22,378 bases of DNA, from NCBI GenBank assembly GCA_900660155.1, contig CABFPE010000050.1:103598-125975 (forward strand), read 5' to 3'. Under the pieces are notes generated by a model. It had not been told where the DNA came from. It made no database searches and saw nothing but the letters and a program-made list of their open reading frames with translations. The position numbers were made by a program, and so were the translations under genes. Of this stretch, positions 10,040-19,516 are shown in pieces. Source of the DNA: Hofstenia miamia. Taxonomy: Eukaryota; Xenacoelomorpha; Acoela; Hofsteniidae. Positions within the stretch are counted from its first letter, which is position 1, and every line of letters starts with the position of its first letter.

Positions 10040-10489
10040 GCTGATGTTCTACAGATGTATCAAAAGAATTAATGTATAATTCAGTATATAATAATTTGTA
10101 GAACATATTTAAACTTTTCTAATGCATTATTTCTTCCAAAAATCACAATTTTTTTATAATTANAAGTATTTCGTAAAATATTGGGTGTTAAATTTCAATT
10201 ATTTTTATGTACTGTAAAATTTATTTATTGTTTCAAAGCTGCAAATAAATCACTCTTTGCTACTTAACGAAATGTCGCATATGGACACAGCTTATGCTCA
10301 ATATAAACAAAGTGTAACTAGGCAACTACAAAGATCTTATTGGCTAATCCTTAACATTTAAATTGACCAAATTTAATTAGTATTCAACAACAGCTAAAGG
10401 AAAGGAAAATATGTATGTATTTATATTTATATTTGGCATTAAAACCAAGAAATTGTATTACTTTATTACAATTTGTATAAAATCTAATT

Positions 10490-11240
10490 AATTATCAACG
10501 AATTTCAACTGCTTCTGAATATTCGAAAGATATAGTACATAATCAAATATTGGAACATTTAAATAAGTATCATTTGGATTTCACAAAAAATTCTCAACTG
10601 ATGCACTATTAACTACTGTTAGAACCTTGCCGTGTTTTATTTGGTGCATGCCGGACCGTGCTGTGCTCGTGCCCAGATTAAAAACGTATGAAATATATTT
10701 TATATTTTGAATTTCTAAATCAATTAATTTGCATATTAAAATCATCGAAAATTTTGTTTCTGGAACAATTTGTTAAACTATTGACATAATTTGCTTCCAA
10801 AAACATTTCATTTATACAGGTTTAATCTAGGACGCATTTTACATTCAACTAAAAATTTATAGATTTTCGTATCGTGCGGGGTTGGTGCTTGAAATTTTTT
10901 TTAAATTTCGTGCTGTGGCGTGTCCTGCCGTGCTCGTGCTTAACTGCGTCTTTTCATCCCCTGCTCGTGTCGAAAAATCAAGGCACGGTTCTAACACTGA
11001 TTAACTACGCTACCTATGAAATGGAGAGTATTACTCGATTCTTATAAATGTGTAGCTATAGCCTGCTTAGATCATTCAAAGGCCTTTGATTTTATTAATC
11101 ATAACATACTCACTGAAAATCTATCTTACCTAAAATTTTCTTTTAGTAGTCAGAAATTGATAACTAGTTACTTCATTAAAGGATTCTAGAGAGTTAAATT
11201 AAATAAAATTTTCCCTCAAAAGAAATTTAAATTTTTTGTT
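10490..11240 (+). mobile_element. LINE relic C, reverse transcriptase fragment, split by a hAT MITE
   Basis: Plus-strand reverse transcriptase debris. The left part (10490-10615) shows NYQRIS (NYRPIS-like), IFER and, one frame over, IVHNQILEHLNKYHL, then GFHKKFSTDALL, the 'GFR..STxxALL' block. The right part (11008 onward) continues with ACLDHSKAFDFINHNIL (the D-x-SKAFD motif) and a decayed RVKLN block after an in-frame stop. The break between the two parts falls exactly at a MITE with 8-bp target duplication. If one duplication is ignored the frame runs straight across. It differs in sequence from relics A and B. No YADD box is recognisable. Confidence 0.65.
10616..10999. mobile_element. Non-autonomous hAT element (MITE), 384 bp
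   Basis: The right end reads ggttctaacactg, whose reverse complement CAGTGTTAGAACC is a classic hAT terminus. The left end ctgttagaacc is the same with two bases (AG) missing. Inner matching continues: tgcc-tg-ttt on both sides. Target duplication attaacta is present at 10608-10615 and 11000-11007 (8 bp, the hAT length). Subterminal repeats of the type gtgctcgtgc occur near both ends (about 10662, 10932, 10962), as expected for transposase binding sites. It has no coding capacity. It is inserted in LINE relic C. Confidence 0.8.
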
Positions 11241-11658
11241 TAGATCTTCAAAGAAAACAAGAATTTTCAATAAGCTATTCAACAATTGCCCATCCTATAC
11301 GGCATTCATTTTTTTAGAATATTCAGGAATAATCTATTATTGAGATTGTTGAACCTCAAACTGCACTAAAATTACACTGGAAAAGTGGTAGAAATCATAG
11401 AAGAATTTTTACCCTATCAAATCTCATACCCCTTAATGAATAATTTTAGTCCCTACATTTTTTACTGCTTCGTTGTTATATTTTAATTTAATGTATTTTA
11501 TTGCACTGTGTTTTAAACTTCGGATGTAAACTTCCGTTAGCTGCACACCAGTTGTTGTCATTTACAAAATGAATCAATCAAATTTTAACGTCCGAATAGA
11601 ATTTATTTGTCTAACCATAAATAAATAATCTCTTAACATTTTCACATTATCATTCGAA

Positions 11659-11842
11659 ATGGCGATTCATGAAATAAATTCTACAATACAGGACCAGATT
11701 GAGAAATCAACTAAGCATATTATAGATGCGGTTATGGTTGTGGCACTGATATTTTCTTTAATAGGACTTTTTCTTAACTTTCTTTCATTCTATTATGCAA
11801 AAATGATGCTTCGTGGTCCCCAGCACATCTTTTATATTCAAG
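11659..11842 (+). CDS. Exon 1 of GPCR copy 2 (N-terminus and TM1)
   Basis: ATG at 11659 in the context gaaATGG. It encodes a short extracellular N-terminus with one sequon and TM1. The open frame runs past the donor to a TGA at 11848, so the exon end at 11842 is set by the join with exon 2, which gives a continuous TM2. An alternative donor gtgaag at 11847 would put exon 2 out of phase. Confidence 0.8.
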
Positions 11843-14413
11843 GTTTGTGAAGTATTTCCTATATCTTGTTTCCTACTTATTTCAATTAGCTGAACTATGC
11901 CTCAGGATTTCACCTTTCCTGATTTCAGGGAACATTTAAATAAAATTTGATTTTATGAGATTTTAATTAATTTTATTGATTCTGTGGCATTATTTGAAGT
12001 TTAAAGTGTACAAACCTCGTTAACAATGAGTGAAGTAGGTTTGTGTCTACTGTCAATTGTATTTGTGTTTTGTATCTAGAAATTTTTAACTAACTTCTAA
12101 AATATAATATTTTCATCCTTGGTCATTGCTTTATTTGTATTTGGTTCTAGCTTATGGATCTAGCTACAAAGCGCCAAAAATATGCTAAAAATATCTACCT
12201 ATTAACCCTATTCGACTTGGGCTTTTTGGCCTATTTCATCTCCGCTATCTAACTCTGGATTGGACAAAAGATTCTTTACATCTGCACTATCAATGTGATG
12301 TGTTCAGAAATTTGATGTTATTAAATGTCAAAATTTGGGTTTTTGAATTATTTTAAATTTTGGTTTTGGCAATTTTCGAAAATTGGAAGTCTAAACACCG
12401 TTTGAAAAACAATACAATCTATAAAATAAGCAGAGATCTAGAAATGGTTATTAGAGGGTGTATGATACCCAATAAAATTTAGGAAAGTCATTAGTCTTAT
12501 TAGTAAAGCTTCAAAAGTTTTTGATAAAAAATCAAAAGATTAATAGAGGGAGGAAATCCTCATAGGCTGAATAGACCTAATGTCTTGCCAGCATGTTAGC
12601 CTATGATATTAACATTCACTTGGAAATGAGATGATTGGTGTGACAGACAATTTATGTTTTCAATATGAACTTATGTTAGTCTTACATTTTTATCTCTTGT
12701 AACATATTTTTGTTGATGCCGTAATTTTTTCATCATTCTATATGCATAGCTATTATAATTACATAGAATATTTTTAATCAAATAATGTCCCTAAATTTTT
12801 TGCAGATGTTTTGATGAATTTATAAAGAACTTATCATTTTTATCAACTTGTCAACTATTAATCTAAATACATGCATGATTGCAGTTGAATATTATGTTGT
12901 TTAGCACTTGCCGTAACTGGAAGCTTCTCAATTTTATTTGATGGCATAGTCGACCCAATCCAAATATGGATAGGAAGGGACTTTGGCTTTAATACATATT
13001 TATGTGCCTTTGGTAAGTTCTTGATATTTGTGGAGGATGAAATATTTTTAGTATTAAAAATGTAGATCTTAAGCAGCCTCTGAATTCTTAAAATTTTTTA
13101 ATTAATTCTTGAATGAAATTGCAACTCTTATATCTCACGAACTAAATAAGAAAAGATATCTAAAATCTGAAAGCACCTCAGAATAAAAGATGTCTCGTAT
13201 TTCGTTTAGGCTTAAGACGCGGCCAATTAGTGGGAGCAAATTTACCAAATTTCTTAATACGCTTGGAAGAAATTGTTTGAATATATGGGAAAAATGTTTG
13301 TTCTGATACTTAAACAGCATGATATTCTTTTGAATTGCAAACCGATTTTCAAAGAATTTTCTGCAAATTTGTAAATCGTTAGGCAGTGATACACTTTTGT
13401 TAAACGTGCTTGAATGGCAAATTGAAAATTTGTACTAAATAATATTTCTGTACTTAAAAAGCATGAAGCAATAACAAACTTTAACTGTAAATAATCCGTG
13501 TTGAAAAGTGTCGTTCGCAAAAGCAGTACTCGTGGCAACGAAGCATTTTGAAATTATTTCAAGACCGATAAAAAATTTTCAAAAAAAGTTCATAAGCTGT
13601 TTAAGGTTAAAGGGAAATCAGGCAGCTTAAGGTCGAACAACAAACTTAAAAAAATCTTGTCGATAAAAATAAAATATAAAATGTATTTTAGAAATGGCGT
13701 TAGACTTTGTTTCAACGTATGCCACAAACTGGATTGTAGTTGCCATAACGGCAGATAGATTAATAGCAGTTTACATGCCATATTTTTACCTGCACCATTC
13801 AAAGAGTAATATCCCTGCAAAAGTCGTGGTTTTTCTCGGGACTTTTGTTATCTACGCAATTAATATGCCAATAATTTACGCTTCATGGCATGGCAACTCG
13901 GCAAAGGAATGTGTGGCGAAGCTCTCGGGAATGTTTTACGAATTAGTCGATGTCACATTATGGACAAATAATACAGTCCCGGTAATTATAGTTCTAATTA
14001 TGAGCTTAGCAATTGCAATTAAGCTTCTGCAAAAACATAGAAAAGCTAAAGTTATTTTCGCCCACAATGAATCTCTTTCAAAAGATGAGCAGAACGCTTT
14101 AAAAATGCTGCTATTAGTTGCTGTGATGTTTTTGATTTTAACAATACCTACACAGTTCTCCACTGCTTTGCATGTGTACGTGAGCGATAATGAAGACGTT
14201 AGTTATGAATTAAGGAAGTGGAGTTACATCTTAGACAATGTTGAAGAAGTTTTTCATATTGTGAACTCGGGTTGTACATTTTTCTTATATCTATTGGGTA
14301 ACAAACGATTTCGAAAAGAATTTTTCAAAAAACGCACGCTCAAACAAACAAGAAGCACATCCACAAATGTAGATGAAACTAGGAGGACAACTGTAACAAC
14401 TGAAGTTGATTGA
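11659..14413 (+). CDS. GPCR copy 2, rhodopsin-class peptide-receptor-like, complete three-exon gene
   Basis: Model: exon 1 11659-11842 (donor gtttgt), exon 2 12905-13012 (acceptor gttgtttag, donor gtaagt), exon 3 13692-14413 (acceptor attttag). Both introns are in phase 1 and the product is 337 residues. The N-terminus has a sequon (NST, residue 7). TM1 (about 22-48) carries the GLFLN motif and TM2 spans about 59-80. TM3 has Cys95 exactly 25 residues before Arg120 in a DRL variant of DRY. Cys171 in extracellular loop 2 is the disulfide partner. TM5 is about 190-210, TM6 234-254 with LTIP (Pro250) instead of CWxP, and TM7 276-298 with NSGCTFFLY instead of NPxxY. The usual TM2 Asp is Gly67 and the TM7 Asn is Thr293, so the sodium-pocket residues are altered. 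Nearest family by eye is FMRFamide/myosuppressin-type receptors; the ligand is unknown. Paralogue of the exon at 329-1038. Confidence 0.88.
12199..12590. repeat. Possible MITE in intron 1 of GPCR copy 2
   Basis: attaaccctattcgac at about 12200 and the reverse complement of the stretch around 12565-12585 (cattaggtctattcag) share ATTA...CTATTC and lie at the edges of a roughly 390-bp segment. Similarity is short and imperfect, and no target duplication is obvious. Treat as a candidate only. Confidence 0.25.
12905..13012 (+). CDS. Exon 2 of GPCR copy 2 (TM2 and start of TM3)
   Basis: A 108-base exon with clean acceptor and donor. It encodes ALAVTGSFSILFDG (TM2), the first extracellular loop with a Trp (IQIWIG), and YLCAF with the conserved TM3 cysteine. 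The split Glu codon at the exon 2/3 junction joins it to the exon starting at 13692. Too short for an ORF scan; found by looking for the missing TM2-TM3 Cys segment. Confidence 0.85.
13067..13633. mobile_element. MITE copy 2 in intron 2 of GPCR copy 2, same family as 1403-1884
   Basis: Left end tcttaagcag (13067-13076), right end agctgtttaaggttaa (13595-13610), which repeats the right end of the copy at 1403-1884. The inner block cttatatctcacgaacta and aatctgaaagcacc (13164-13177) match the first copy at almost the same spacing. A further, similar terminus tcaggcagcttaaggt lies at 13618-13633, so a second element may be nested or abutting. The left TTAA is mutated. The element fills most of the 679-bp intron. 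Confidence 0.6.
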
Positions 14414-14489
14414 CATTCAAATCATATCTATCCCGGAACAAATACTATGAGAATATTTGAAAGCGGTATATTTAATAGAATTTTGTAAT

Positions 14490-14495
14490 AATAAA
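14490..14495 (+). promoter_or_regulatory. Likely polyadenylation signal of GPCR copy 2
   Basis: AATAAA about 77 bases after the stop codon at 14413, a normal distance for a short 3' UTR. Confidence 0.5.
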
Positions 14496-14499
14496 ATAT

Positions 14500-15374
14500 A
14501 AACGTTTATTAGAATTTTTGCCTGTAAGAAAATAAGATGCTTTGAAAAGTTATGAATCTTCTCTGAGCGCTATAATCTGTGTTTCTTATTATAATATTGT
14601 AACTATTGGCTTTCTGGTTGAATGCATTAGTTTGATTATTTATGTACAATTTTTTAACAAATATTTGTAAATATACCAATAAATTTAATGCCCCTGCCTC
14701 TATGAATGCGGGGATGGCAAGATCTGTGTAAATATGTATCATCTTGGGTTCGATCCACAAAACTTTGGAGAAATTATGATCCCAACCATTAGTGCATCAA
14801 TGCAAGGCCAAATTTTTAAATTTCTTTTTTAATCTTTAACATGTATATGTAGGGACTATGTAGTATATCTTTTAAATGAAAAATATTTATTGTAAATCTT
14901 TACTAACTCTAGAGCCCAAAAATTCACTGAGCAAAGAACTATTTTCGTTGATTCCATCTAATAAGTTATTAGTTGATTGAAAGAACAAAGTTTATTTATG
15001 CATAAACCTAAAGACTCAGAGTTTTATTCTGGTTAGCAGTTTTTGTAAACGATTTTCGTCGAGTGATATTGATTTATAAGCTAAAATGTTGCACAAGACC
15101 TTAAATTTCTAAAATTTGGCAAACCAAATGTTCACCACTACCACATCATTCTAATGTATTACCTGTCTTTAGCTTTTTGCTGTACCCAGCCCACACCCGC
15201 AAGCAGTCTAAGCATGCCCGCATCCAACCGGCCCCTACAATTTAGTCTTGTAATATCCACACACGCATTTTCGTATTGTTATACAGTTGATTAAATGACT
15301 CAAAAACATAATTTTCAAGTAAACATAGTAAAAACTGCAAGCACAAAAATGTCTATTTTGTCAAATTCGCTATG
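14500..15374. other. No gene recognised
   Basis: AT-rich spacer after the receptor gene. It contains a slightly C-rich patch at 15180-15240 and a B-box-like gggttcgatcc at 14748-14758, for which no tRNA could be built (see rejected items). The minus-strand open frame at 14509-14760 is unlike any protein I know. Confidence 0.45.
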
Positions 15375-15630
15375 TAAAAAACTTGCTGACTTTTAAGAGC
15401 ACCATCATTTTAGCACTTTCTGAGAAAGGTTGCCTCGTTGATCTGTCACAATGTCATCCGCTTAGTAAAAAGCCAAAGCTCAATATCCTTTAGAATCGGA
15501 AATGTGTACTTGTTGTAGTACCAGAAGACCAAAGAGTTGTTAAAGACGGTGCTGATAGAGAGTTAGGTAAGTGCTAATCTCTTCACTGGCAGTCATGGCA
15601 AATTTGTTGGCACCAAGAAATGATCGTGTG
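15375..15630 (-). pseudogene. hAT transposase C-terminal (dimerisation) region, relic
   Basis: Minus strand, reading from about 15630 to 15375 with frameshifts. SEEISTYL, then NSLVFWYYNKYTFPIL matches the hAT C-terminal pattern 'N-P-L-x-(W/F)-W-x-x-N-x-x-x-F-P-x-L'. IVTDQRGNLSQKVL matches 'IVTxxRxxLSPxxV', and MVLLKV the terminal 'LLFLK' helix. The conserved SERVFS segment between them is missing or destroyed, and stops interrupt the frame, so it is dead. Upstream catalytic regions were not recognised. It could once have served elements such as the MITE at 10616-10999, but nothing links them directly. Confidence 0.42.
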
Positions 15631-15639
15631 GCGAATTAC

Positions 15640-16929
15640 TAATCAAAGATTAGGACCTACGGCTTGGATGCTAGAAAGTTGCGATAATGTGAAGTTCTAT
15701 CGTTGAAGTCTAGTTTTTTTCTTCCATGGATTTCAAAAATTTGAGGTTTCTCCTTTGTTGGAGGCCGATAACAATGTAAACTTCTCGATTTCAAATTCTT
15801 TTCAACAGTTGACTTATCCATTTAACTACGTTATGCAAATGACTGAAACAAAATGTAACTACCACTGAGCACGTATAATATCAAAAAGGGCGTTAACATC
15901 AAAGAGAACGATAAGATTGCATCAAGTTATTGAAAAACTGTAAGAGCGTGATATAAAATTGTGATATATATATATATATCCCTTTTTATGTAAACAAAGT
16001 CAATTAACGCAAAGAAATTGATAGCAAAAGTGCTTGCCTAGCCATTTATACCTGCCAGATGTAACTAACACAAATTCTGGGAGGACATAGCACTAATTGC
16101 TACTTATCAAAACCCCCAAATGTAACTAAGGGCTAAGTGCTATGACTGCAACAATTATAATAGCGGGGGCTCAAAGTTGCAAATACCCCCCTTTCCGGAC
16201 CAGACCAAATATATCAGACCAGGACTGCTTACTTCTTAAATTGTAAAAGTATGGATCGTTTGGACTCTTTGATGTATACTTTAAAAACGCAAACCCTAAA
16301 TTGCGAGCATAGCATAGCCTTAATTGTAATGAAAAATTTTGCCCCTCTAATATATGAAGTTAGTTGCGACTCGTCATGAGCACTCCCTGGTTGCAATTTA
16401 CGATTATGTCATTACTATGCTGTTTTTCGCAATTCCTCTAAATTAATGGCAATTCAATTCATTGAGTAATCCGCATCTAATCTCATTTGAGTATTAGGTG
16501 TGAAACGGAATATTATTTAAAAGGATTGGATATAAGGCCGATTATTTGCATATATTACAGACCGGACTAGACCATTTCCAATTCTGCATGGGCTGGTAAA
16601 ACAATTAATGTATTCGTTTCTGTGCGGAATGTATTCTTTAAGCAAGTAGCGACTAATATGAGATGCAAAATATCTTTCTCCTCAATTCTAATCACAAAAC
16701 TGTTTTTACTAGACAAGATGGAAAATTCACCTCTCCGACATCTTGTCTCAGTTAGATGTTGTAAAGGGTCAATTGCTGCTACACTTATTGCAAAAATTCA
16801 TCTGTTTCCTAAGAATTTTATTAAGGATGTGTAAAGAATAAGTTATCTTTTCAAAGAATGCTTAATATATTTTAATTCTGTTTGTATAGTGTCTAAATAG
16901 TTATTACAAATTTAGGAAATCTAAAGGGA
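15640..16929. other. No gene recognised; short repeats
   Basis: Includes an (AT)n run at 15964-15979 and a 9-bp inverted repeat catagcact (16086-16094) / agtgctatg (16136-16144). The motif atgtaacta occurs three times (about 15853, 16059, 16119). A C-run and G-run lie around 16165-16195. The plus-strand frame at 16622-16834 shows no family features. Confidence 0.4.
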
Positions 16930-17475
16930 AGTGTACCTAAACCATCTTCCATCAGTCTCCTTGGCAACGTCAATGCTTGAGGGGTGCGTCACTGGACGGA
17001 TGCCCGTACATACAGTGGGCGTTAAGCAAAAAGGTAGATGTTGCCGCCATGTGCACTTGTGCATATGGGGTGTTGACGGTTGTGAATCTTGTCTGTTTGG
17101 TTTTAGTAGACAGACGGCGGCACTGTGGAAGCACGCTTAGTAAGAATGCTCACTGGTGCCAATATGAGTGCGTCTCATGGGGTAACTTCCTTCCTTCTTG
17201 TTTATGAGATAGGTCAAGATCCGGTGTTTGCTGTACCTCCTCGCATGAGGCAGCTTTTCTGTATCCACAATGGTTTCTTAGCTGCAGAAGGGGCTCATGA
17301 CGTTACCACTGTTAGTAGATTTGATTGACCAAAGCAAGAGAGGCAAAACCCTCTCTACTGAATTTCGGGTTTCGACACAGATCAGCGCTTTGCGTGCCAG
17401 GGTCTCCGCCGTTCTTAGTGGGGGATACTTTTAGAGGCAAGGTACCGAACCTGGATCATGGCATCATCCACTCGA
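16930..17475. other. GC-richer island with coding-like frames on both strands, unidentified
   Basis: Sample lines here are 48-53% G+C, against about 28% just to the right (17521-17580). Several overlapping plus frames are open (16931-17140, 16977-17207, 17125-17328, 17325-17507), with no ATG-to-stop product that looks like a known protein. On the minus strand two joined short frames read ETLARKALICVETRNSVERV and, after one stop, KLPHARRYSKHRILTYLINK, with plausible protein composition. No terminal repeats were seen. It may be an insertion from another source, a retrocopy of a host gene, or part of a transposon. The function is unknown. Confidence 0.45.
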
Positions 17476-17641
17476 ATACAAATGTTCATACATTGTTGTT
17501 GCTTTGAATTGTCAAATTCGATGTCTTGCTTAAAAAATCTTGCTATTGAATGTATGCTATATTTCGTTTTTTGATTAGCCTCGACTTGGTAAATCAGTAA
17601 TTCGGTTTCACATTCACCTATTATTTTAAAACAACTGTGTT

Positions 17642-17642
17642 G

Positions 17643-17687
<45 letters not shown>

Positions 17688-17688
17688 C
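17642..17688. repeat. (AT)n microsatellite
   Basis: About 47 bases of alternating AT with one phase break (ataatat). The minus-strand frame rich in Tyr/Ile across 17415-17690 is an artefact of this run. Confidence 0.92.
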
Positions 17689-17690
17689 AT

Positions 17691-19084
17691 AGTTATATAT
17701 ATTTATAATATGTAACTAGATATAAACAAAACGCTCAAAAAGCGTACATGGCGAGACATCAAGGTATACATAGCATGGAATTCTGTAGAAAAAATTGCTG
17801 TGTGACATTGGATTACTGTGAATGGATATATTTACTAAAATTCTAACTATAATTATGCAATATATTTTAAGTTTGCCAACTTTCGGCTGAATTACTCACT
17901 GCACTGTTGAACAATTATATAGATATATTAGTCTGTCAAAAAATTATTTTTGTTCTAAAACAGTCCTTCTAATAGTACCCTGTGCATCGATTGCCACCAC
18001 TGCGGGCATTAAAATCACATTTATTATCATTATTTATTTTTAACAAGAACATAGCGACATATATAATTTGTTAGGTGTACATAGCGACATAATATAACTA
18101 TATATACATGTATTCTAGCGGAGGAAATTAGTCAGGATTTCTTAACTCAACCGAAGCCAAGTGCATCGTTGCTTTGCAAATAAGCCCAACCTAACTCATC
18201 AATGATGTCAATATTCACCCATGTGCGACCCATTTCTAAATGCTGCCACATTAATAAGAAAATGCTAAGAGTTCAATAGTAGTACACAATGTGATGAATC
18301 CCGTAGGAACTGCTTAAGATCCTAAATGCTGGATCTTAAAGTCGTTGAAATCTAAAGTATACACTAAATTTAAAAAAAAGTTCCTTAAAAGTGATAGAAT
18401 TCAACTATTTTTTTATTTGTAAGTTGCATTTGTGTGAAATATCCTTTAAGCTCTTCAATAAACATGCAACGTCATTGATTGTTTGCTTTATTCTGATACA
18501 CTCAAGTTACATTTTGTTTCAAGAAACAGTTGTTTGTGGTTTTTTGATATTTTAAACTTAGCTTATACATTCATCACATTTCAGTTCTAAAGTCCATTAT
18601 TAAACCATTAGTATCAGTAAAGATGAACCATTGAAGAAATGTTATCCAATGCCAATTATGGCCTTCTGGAAAAACGTCCTAAGAAGATAAATACAGTTAT
18701 AGTTCATGTAGCACAACAGATTTTAATTTTACAGTTGAATGCAAAAGTTTGGATATTTTGCTACATAAATGCATTTTTCAGATCACTAGGTTACATTCTA
18801 TAATTTTGTAGGATAATTTTTGGTTGCCTCACTCATTAGTTAACAATAGCTAAGAGATAACAACAGTATGCATGCATTCATTACTATTTTATCATATTTT
18901 GTAAATAAATGAAGTACGAAATGGTTAATGACAATGGTGGACATACTTTTGTTTAAGCAAATTTCATTACAAAGTAAAGATTTATAGTAAGTTATTCTAA
19001 AACTACAAACACCCAGTACGGGATTATATAATAACGTCACCAGCTACGTACAATTGTTTAAACTGTTTTTTCGTTAGTCTTGGA
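17691..19084. other. No gene recognised; one hairpin
   Basis: AT-rich DNA. ttaagatcc (18314-18322) and ggatcttaa (18331-18339) form a 9-bp hairpin with an 8-base loop; its right arm resembles the left end of the MITE at 13067. A short minus-strand frame around 18140-18250 (MWQHLEMGRTWVNIDI start) has coding-like composition but is only about 35 residues long and unrecognised. Confidence 0.4.
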
Positions 19085-19516
19085 AAGAAATAATAACACT
19101 CTTCTTGAACAAACTTACTTGATAAGGAATTTTAGTGGCCCTACTGCCTTCTTATTTATTAAGCAATTTTCCAACATCTCATTTGCAGATATGTGCTTCA
19201 GTTCCAACTCAAGACGTATTATCCCTTATGGAATACATTCAAAGTCAATTAATAGCCGCTTCTTGTAGGTCCTCTCCCATGAGATGTCATTGCTGAAAAC
19301 AACGATTTACGATTAGCATGCACTGAAATTTTCAAAACAACACTGCAGATATCCTTGATATAATTGATGTTATAGTTGATAAATACCACTTGGTCAATAC
19401 CTTCATCACAATTGATAGTTTCAGCAGCGAGCACCGATTTTGCAATTCTCTTCAATTGCTTTGAACCCTAGTAGGTCATGTTGCACCCACCTCAATAAAG
19501 ATAATGCATCCGTCTC
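19085..19516 (-). pseudogene. Copia-like retrotransposon RNase H relic
   Basis: Minus strand, from 19516 to 19085. ETDA supplies the first catalytic Asp; KRIAKSVLAAETINCDEGID carries the AAE motif with the catalytic Glu. KISVHANRKSLFSAM matches the 'TDNKSL' block, but the catalytic Asp position is not Asp here. One frame over, KRLLIDFECIP and LKHISANEMLENCLIN match the 'EKRLRID' and 'W..S..QLADCLTK' blocks at the end of pol. At least two frame breaks and several stops show decay. The polymerase and integrase parts are not recognisable at higher coordinates. The family assignment is by motif order and is reasonably safe for RNase H; the copia label is less so. Confidence 0.5.

Larger units (their letters stand above)
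8392..10489. other. No gene recognised; scattered short inverted repeats
   Basis: About 2.1 kb of AT-rich DNA. Open frames at 8461-8664 (+) and 8985-9191 (-) are short, AT-driven and unlike known proteins. Notable structures are an almost perfect palindrome at 8732-8757, two overlapping hairpins at 10009-10039, and a 10-bp inverted repeat (10044-10053 with 10097-10106, atgttctaca / tgtagaacat). The assembly has an N near 10163. Confidence 0.5.

Noticed and set aside
13135..13538. Two overlapping minus-strand frames in intron 2
   Set aside because: They lie inside the MITE copy and match no transposase; likely chance.
13590..13820. 76-codon minus-strand frame
   Set aside because: Antisense shadow of GPCR exon 3 and the MITE end.
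14715..14765. tRNA-like B box gggttcgatcc preceded by an A-box-like tggcaagatctg
   Set aside because: The spacing between the boxes is about 12 bases too short, the T stem has a mismatch, and no acceptor or anticodon stem can be drawn.
17415..17690. 91-codon minus-strand frame starting in alternating Tyr/Ile
   Set aside because: The first third is a translation of the (AT)n microsatellite and the rest has no recognisable features.
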